Assembly: GCA_013619005.1 (NCBI GenBank)
Contig: JABXKY010000114.1
Span: 1 to 6,016 of the forward strand
Length of the DNA stretch: 6,016 nt
Origin: Candidatus Bathyarchaeota archaeon
GTDB taxonomy: Archaea; Thermoproteota; Bathyarchaeia; TCS64
Direction of reading: 5' to 3'
This document shows, one piece after another, positions 5,991 to 6,016 of the stretch (its first letter is position 1; every line of letters starts with the position of its first letter). Both the position numbers and the translations under genes were made by a program. The notes below the pieces were generated by a model, which searched no databases, was not told the origin of the DNA, and saw nothing but the letters and a program-made list of their open reading frames with translations.

Positions 5991-6016
5991 AATATTCGGA
6001 TGATACTATTTTATTC

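Overview
The window looks archaeal. The + strand regulator joins a winged helix to a FilR1-type (DUF1724) domain, a combination known mainly from methanogens and related archaea. The FilR1-like gene has a short GGAG ribosome site, AGG and ATA codons are frequent for Arg and Ile, and GTG/TTG starts occur. The lineage cannot be fixed from sequence alone; a methanogen, Bathyarchaeia-like or Asgard genome would all fit. No rRNA, tRNA, CRISPR array, insertion sequence or integrase was seen.

Left part (1-1881, all minus strand, read right to left): a small gene of about 77 codons broken by a one-base frameshift at a homopolymer (1881-1649), a polytopic membrane protein of the DUF1624 / heparan-alpha-glucosaminide N-acetyltransferase-like family (1589-399), and, 8 nt further on, the start of a membrane-anchored serine hydrolase of the class C beta-lactamase family (390 to the window edge). 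The last two are almost certainly co-transcribed and suggest acyl transfer and hydrolysis at the cell surface.

Middle (1882-3013): a short divergent intergenic region, the FilR1-like transcription regulator on the + strand (1974-2744), then an AT-rich convergent intergenic region. That region holds a nested inverted repeat directly after the regulator and a T-tract that may end its transcript.

Right part (3014-6016, minus strand): a two-gene unit. The first gene (5931-4657, TTG start) is a soluble protein with two GAF domains and no output domain. Its first GAF belongs to the cysteine-bearing type found in redox or haem sensor kinases. The second gene (4627-3014) is a YtcJ-like amidohydrolase in which a usually conserved metal-site histidine appears to be aspartate.

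The most suggestive link is a FilR1/Msr-type regulator lying near a GAF sensor like those of archaeal sensor kinases such as MsmS, whose known partner regulators are of this same type. Here the kinase is absent, so any signal route would have to differ. This is inference from domain content and proximity.
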